Assembly (NCBI RefSeq): GCF_021295095.1
Contig: NZ_JAJLQX010000001.1
Coordinates: 62,001-126,000, forward strand
Source: Phocaeicola oris
GTDB taxonomy: Bacteria; Bacteroidota; Bacteroidia; Bacteroidales; Bacteroidaceae
DNA: 64,000 nt
Direction: 5' to 3'
Positions 60,316-64,000 of this stretch are shown here, in pieces. Under the pieces are notes generated by a model. It did not search any database. It was not told where the DNA came from and saw only the letters and a list, made by a program, of their open reading frames with translations. A program made the translations under genes and the position numbers. Positions within the stretch are counted from its first letter, which is position 1; each line of letters begins with the position of its first letter.

Positions 60316-61344
60316 ATGTTTCGATTTGCAGATCCATATTATTTATACTTATTAATTATCATTCCTCTATTAATAGTTTTATTCTATTACGGTGTCTATC
60401 GGAGGCATCAGAATATTCGGAAGTATGGCGATCCGGAATTGGTAAAACATTTAATGCCTACCATTTCAAAGTATCGTCCTTCCATAAAATTCTGGATTCT
60501 GTTGTCCGCTTTGGTATTGGTCGTTTTACTCTTGGCCCGTCCACAGTTTGGATCAAAGATGCAGTCAGTAAAACGAAGTGGAGTGGAAACAATGATTTGT
60601 TTGGATATTTCTAATTCTATGTTAGCTCAGGATGTTACTCCCAGCCGATTGGAAAAAGCAAAGAAGTTAATTTCCCGTTTAGTCGATACATTCAACAATG
60701 ACAAAGTTGGAATGATTGTTTTTGCAGGTGAAGCTTTCACACAGTTGCCTATCACGACTGATTACGTCTCTGCAAAGATGTTCCTCGAATCTATCACACC
60801 TGATTTGATTACTACTCAGGGAACGGATATCGGTGGGGCTATTCGTTTGAGTATTAAGAGTTTTACTCAACAGGAAGAGGTTGGACGTGCCATTATTATT
60901 ATCACCGATGGCGAGAACCATGAAGGCGGTGCTGTTGAAGCGGCTAAGGAAGCAGCTAAGAAGGGCATGAGGATATTTGTTTTGGGTATTGGCTCACCCG
61001 ATGGATCACCGATTCCAAATGGAGAGGGAGCAAATGAATATCGTAAGGACTCGGAAGGTAATGTGATTATTACTAAATTAAACGAAGAGATGTGTCAGCA
61101 GATAGCTAAGGTTGGTGCCGGCGCATATATTCGCGTTGATAATTCTAATTCAGCAGAGCGTTTGTTGAATGATGAAATTGCCAAATTATCTAAAAAGGAT
61201 GTAGAGAGTCAAGTCTATACAGAATTTGATGAGCAATTTCAGGTCATTGCCTGGATTGTTTTAATCTTATTAATTCTGGAGATGTTGATACTTGAGAGAA
61301 AGAATCCGCTCTTCAAGAACGTGAAGCTTTTTAAAAACAATTGA
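60316..61344 (+). CDS. batB: aerotolerance protein BatB (VWA domain)
   Basis: 342 residues, paralogous to BatA. Helices at about 10-26 and 59-76, a VWA domain with D97, S99, S101 (LDISNSM) and ITDGENHEGG, and a C-terminal helix near 318-332. Expected to pair with BatA in the inner membrane. batC begins three bases after its stop. Confidence 0.93.
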   Translation: MFRFADPYYLYLLIIIPLLIVLFYYGVYRRHQNIRKYGDPELVKHLMPTISKYRPSIKFWILLSALVLVVLLLARPQFGSKMQSVKRSGVETMICLDISNSMLAQDVTPSRLEKAKKLISRLVDTFNNDKVGMIVFAGEAFTQLPITTDYVSAKMFLESITPDLITTQGTDIGGAIRLSIKSFTQQEEVGRAIIIITDGENHEGGAVEAAKEAAKKGMRIFVLGIGSPDGSPIPNGEGANEYRKDSEGNVIITKLNEEMCQQIAKVGAGAYIRVDNSNSAERLLNDEIAKLSKKDVESQVYTEFDEQFQVIAWIVLILLILEMLILERKNPLFKNVKLFKNN

Positions 61345-61346
61345 TT

Positions 61347-62024
61347 ATGAATAAGAGATTATACATATTAATGTTTCTTTTGATTACAGCCGGTAACGTT
61401 ATGGCACAAAAGTCTGATCGTAACTATTTGCGTAAAGGCAACCGTTATTATCGAGATAGTACTTATGTAAAAGCAGAAACGGAATATCGAAAAGCATTGG
61501 AGAAGAATCCAAAGTCAACTGACGCGATGTATAACTTAGGCAATGCATTGCTCTTCCAACAAAAAGGGAAAGAAGCAATGGAACAATATGAATCTGTTTC
61601 CAAAATTGAGAAAGATAAAAGTAAATTGGCACAGATTTACCATAATGCCGGTGTCATTCTTCAGTCATCAAAACAATATCAACAATGCATTGAGGCTTAT
61701 AAGGAGGCTCTCAGGAAAAATCCTCATGATGATGAGACTCGTTATAACTTAGCTTTAGCTCAGAAGATGCTGAAAGATCAGCAGCAGAACCAACAAAATC
61801 AGCAGCAAAAGCAGGATCAAAAAGAAGACAAGCAAGATCAAAACAAGAACCAACAGAACGAGCAGCAGCAACAGCAACAGAATCAGAACCAAAATAAAGA
61901 TGAAATGTCGAAAGAAAATGCTGAACAGTTGTTGAATGCTGTTATGCAGGATGAGAAAGAAGTACAGGATAAAGTAAAGAAATCAATTCAAATTCAAGGA
62001 AAGAAGTTGGATAAAGATTGGTAA
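61347..62024 (+). CDS. batC: aerotolerance protein BatC (TPR, Gln-rich tail)
   Basis: 225 residues from ATG 61347 (an in-frame TTG two codons earlier overlaps the batB stop). Signal peptide MNKRLYILMFLLITAGNVMA. TPR repeats at about 25-140. Residues 145-184 are almost entirely Gln, Asn, Lys and Asp. The C-terminal helix (188-225) is charged. Likely periplasmic scaffold of the Bat complex. Confidence 0.9.
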   Translation: MNKRLYILMFLLITAGNVMAQKSDRNYLRKGNRYYRDSTYVKAETEYRKALEKNPKSTDAMYNLGNALLFQQKGKEAMEQYESVSKIEKDKSKLAQIYHNAGVILQSSKQYQQCIEAYKEALRKNPHDDETRYNLALAQKMLKDQQQNQQNQQQKQDQKEDKQDQNKNQQNEQQQQQQNQNQNKDEMSKENAEQLLNAVMQDEKEVQDKVKKSIQIQGKKLDKDW

Positions 62025-62044
62025 TAGTGATAAATAAAAAGATT

Positions 62045-63880
62045 ATGAAAAAGATAATATTCTTATTAATTGGTTTATTTACTGTTCTAAATATTTGGGC
62101 TGATGATAAACCGCGATTTACTACCAGTGCTCCTGATGTGGTAGTTAACGGTGATCAGTTTCGACTTTCATTTACCATTAATACGAAGAAAGTAAAAGAT
62201 TTTAGAGCACCTAATATACAAGACTTTGATGTACTGATGGGACCAAACCGGTCGGAGCAAAGCAGTATTCAGATTATTAACGGTAAACAAACTTCCAATC
62301 AATCCATTACATATACTTATATTTTGATGGCTACGAAAGAAGGTACATTTACCATTCCGGGCGCAACTATTGTAGCTGATGGCCAGTCGCTAAAATCAAA
62401 TCAAGTTAATATAAAGGTTCTTCCTCCGGACAAGACTGGTAATACTTCGCAGAGTGGTAAAAGCGGATCGGTTGGATCTCTAAACGGTACTTCATCCGGC
62501 GGTAAAATTTCAAATAATGACTTATTTATTACGGCTACAGCAAGTAAAACTACTGCTTATGAGCAGGAAGCAATTCTTCTGACGTATAAAGTCTATACTT
62601 TGGTCGACTTGCGTTCTTTAAATGGTAACATGCCTGACATGAAAGATTTCCATACACAGGAGGTTGACTTGCCTCGACAGAAACAGTTTACTCTCGAACA
62701 TTATAACGGAAGAAATTATAATACATGTGTATGGAGTCAGTATATTCTATATCCTCAGCGTTCAGGAAAATTAGAAGTTCCTTCTATTAAGTTTGATGGA
62801 GAGATTGCTCAGCATATTGAGTCAATTGATCCGTTTGACGCGTTCTTTAATGGAACGGGAGCTTTATCAACGTATAAGAAGACTATTGTTACTCCAAAGG
62901 TTATTATTAATGTAAAGGAATTGCCTTCAGGAAAACCTGAGGGCTTTTCAGGAGGTGTTGGATCGTTCAATTTGACTTCTTCCATTAATGAAACAAAAGT
63001 TAAGACAAATGATGCTGTTACATTAAAACTGATTATCTCAGGAACAGGCAATATGAAACTGATGGAGAATCCGGAGGTGAAATTTCCTCAGGATTTTGAA
63101 ACTTATGATCCAAAGACAGAAAATAACTATAATCTAACCTCTGAAGGTTTGTCCGGAAGTAAAGTGATTGAATATTTGGCAATTCCTCGTCATGCGGGCA
63201 ATTTTACCATTCCTCCGATTGAATTCTCATATTTCGACATCAAATCGAATAGCTACAAAGTTTTAAAAACAAATCCATATAACATTACTGTTGAGAAGGG
63301 AGCCGGTAATGCTGATCAGGTTATAGCTGACTTTACAAATAAAGAAGACTTGAAAATTATCGGAAGTGACGTTCGTTATATTAAGATGGGTAACCCCAAT
63401 CTGACAAAGAAAGGCAATTTCTTTTTCGGAACAACTTCTTATTATGCTTGGTATATTGTTCCATTTCTCATCTTTGCCATTGTAATGATTGTATGCAGAA
63501 AACAAGCCATGGAGAATGCAAATGTAGCCAAGGTCCGCACTAAAAAAGCTAATAAAGTTGCTACTAAGCGTCTGAAAGCCGCAGGTAAGTTATTGGCTGC
63601 CAATAAGCAAGCAGAGTTTTACGATGAGTTATTGAAAGCTTTGTGGGGATACACCGGCGATAAGTTGAATATTTCTGTTTCCGAGCTTTCAAAAGATAAT
63701 ATTGAGGAGAAATTGAGAGAACATCAAGTTAATGATGATTTGATTAAGGAATTTGTTGATATATTAAATGACGCGGAATTTGCACGTTTTGCTCCTGGTG
63801 ATCCGAGTGCTACGATGGATAAGGAATATCAGGCAGCTATCGATGTCATCAGTAAAATGGAAAACAGCATCAAACATTAA
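62045..63880 (+). CDS. batD: aerotolerance protein BatD
   Basis: 612 residues from ATG 62045 (MKKIIFLLIGLFTVLNIWA signal peptide); a longer frame from 62018 overlaps batC and lacks a signal. Periplasmic beta-sandwich repeats (SFTINTKKVKDFRAPNIQDF, TFTIPGATIVADGQ), a Ser/Gly-rich hinge near 135-160, a membrane helix about 470-487, and a cytosolic helical tail. The oxygen-tolerance domain of BatD is recognisable. Confidence 0.92.
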   Translation: MKKIIFLLIGLFTVLNIWADDKPRFTTSAPDVVVNGDQFRLSFTINTKKVKDFRAPNIQDFDVLMGPNRSEQSSIQIINGKQTSNQSITYTYILMATKEGTFTIPGATIVADGQSLKSNQVNIKVLPPDKTGNTSQSGKSGSVGSLNGTSSGGKISNNDLFITATASKTTAYEQEAILLTYKVYTLVDLRSLNGNMPDMKDFHTQEVDLPRQKQFTLEHYNGRNYNTCVWSQYILYPQRSGKLEVPSIKFDGEIAQHIESIDPFDAFFNGTGALSTYKKTIVTPKVIINVKELPSGKPEGFSGGVGSFNLTSSINETKVKTNDAVTLKLIISGTGNMKLMENPEVKFPQDFETYDPKTENNYNLTSEGLSGSKVIEYLAIPRHAGNFTIPPIEFSYFDIKSNSYKVLKTNPYNITVEKGAGNADQVIADFTNKEDLKIIGSDVRYIKMGNPNLTKKGNFFFGTTSYYAWYIVPFLIFAIVMIVCRKQAMENANVAKVRTKKANKVATKRLKAAGKLLAANKQAEFYDELLKALWGYTGDKLNISVSELSKDNIEEKLREHQVNDDLIKEFVDILNDAEFARFAPGDPSATMDKEYQAAIDVISKMENSIKH

Positions 63881-63894
63881 TAGGAGGATAAACG

Positions 63895-64000
63895 ATGAAA
63901 AAAATATGTCTTTTACTTTTATTTGTCTCGGCATTCCTTTCAACGAATGCGCAAACTTCATTGGATTCTACTGCTACAGATTCTCTTCAAACTGATTCTG
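63895..64000 (+). CDS. batE: BatE, N-terminal fragment
   Basis: The ATG at 63895 follows TAGGAGGAT with good spacing. Only the first 35 residues are in the window: signal peptide MKKICLLLLFVSAFLSTNA, then QTSLDSTATDSLQTDS. The position directly after batD and the exported start identify it as BatE; the TPR/SH3 region expected for BatE lies beyond the window. Confidence 0.75.
   Translation, partial: MKKICLLLLFVSAFLSTNAQTSLDSTATDSLQTDS

Overview
The window is a stretch of Bacteroidaceae chromosome (Bacteroides or Phocaeicola; the species cannot be fixed from sequence alone). Evidence for this is type III glutamine synthetase, DUF5686, DUF4296, DUF4301 and DUF4295 genes, a complete Bat aerotolerance operon, HU-type proteins, a fimbrillin-like lipoprotein, and many promoters with the Bacteroides -7 element TAnnTTTG. 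No rRNA, tRNA, CRISPR array or intact transposase was found.

Layout. 1-5 kb: the miaA tail, a lipid kinase and kdsA (Kdo synthesis), facing a Crp/Fnr regulator and glnN. 5-10 kb: a DUF5686 outer-membrane protein and a single-chain Nfn-type NADH/ferredoxin:NADP oxidoreductase. 10-12.7 kb: an accessory cassette with a structured leader carrying an (AC)12 tract, a 48-residue acidic-tailed peptide, a fimbrillin-like lipoprotein and a tandem hairpin array. 12.7-17.5 kb: serS, then an exported Fe-S aldo/keto reductase with a membrane polyferredoxin. 17.7-23.2 kb: ileS, a DksA-like gene, lspA and a DUF4296 lipoprotein. 23.4-32.5 kb: two exported metallophosphoesterases, a DUF1573 protein, an RSH (ppGpp) enzyme, DUF4301 and nhaC. 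32.5-42.3 kb: a CobW-type GTPase, aspS, the agmatine-to-putrescine pair aguA/aguB, and a 1517-residue TamB. 42.4-46 kb: an AT-rich island with a radical SAM enzyme, an unusual lipoprotein and a DUF3784-like membrane protein, with similar sequence on both sides. 46-53.7 kb: housekeeping genes (HAD phosphatase, mgtC, map, tsaD, cinA C-terminal, rpmB-rpmG-DUF4295, ftsY-rimO). 53.7-54.8 kb: non-coding repeats and a decayed gene. 54.8-64 kb: an HU gene, an HU-transmembrane-LysM fusion, then moxR-DUF58-batX-batA-batB-batC-batD-batE (batE is cut by the window end).

The two strongest leads are these. (1) A dispersed family of intergenic arrays built from a 12-bp near-palindrome (TCATRCGNATGA) repeated at almost exactly 22-bp intervals. 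There are six arrays in the window, near 14.3, 25.0, 29.6, 35.7, 42.5 and 53.9 kb. One uses a different core sequence (TCACGTGCGTGA) with the same spacing, and those that can be oriented point the same way whatever the direction of the flanking genes. (2) The radical SAM/lipoprotein/DUF3784 cassette at 42.9-45.5 kb, which looks like an undescribed peptide- or protein-modification system. Start codons were moved inward for serS, aspS, aguB, map, the DUF1573 gene, batC, batD, the aldo/keto reductase, the HU-LysM gene and the radical SAM gene, using promoter position, ribosome-binding sites or family start points.
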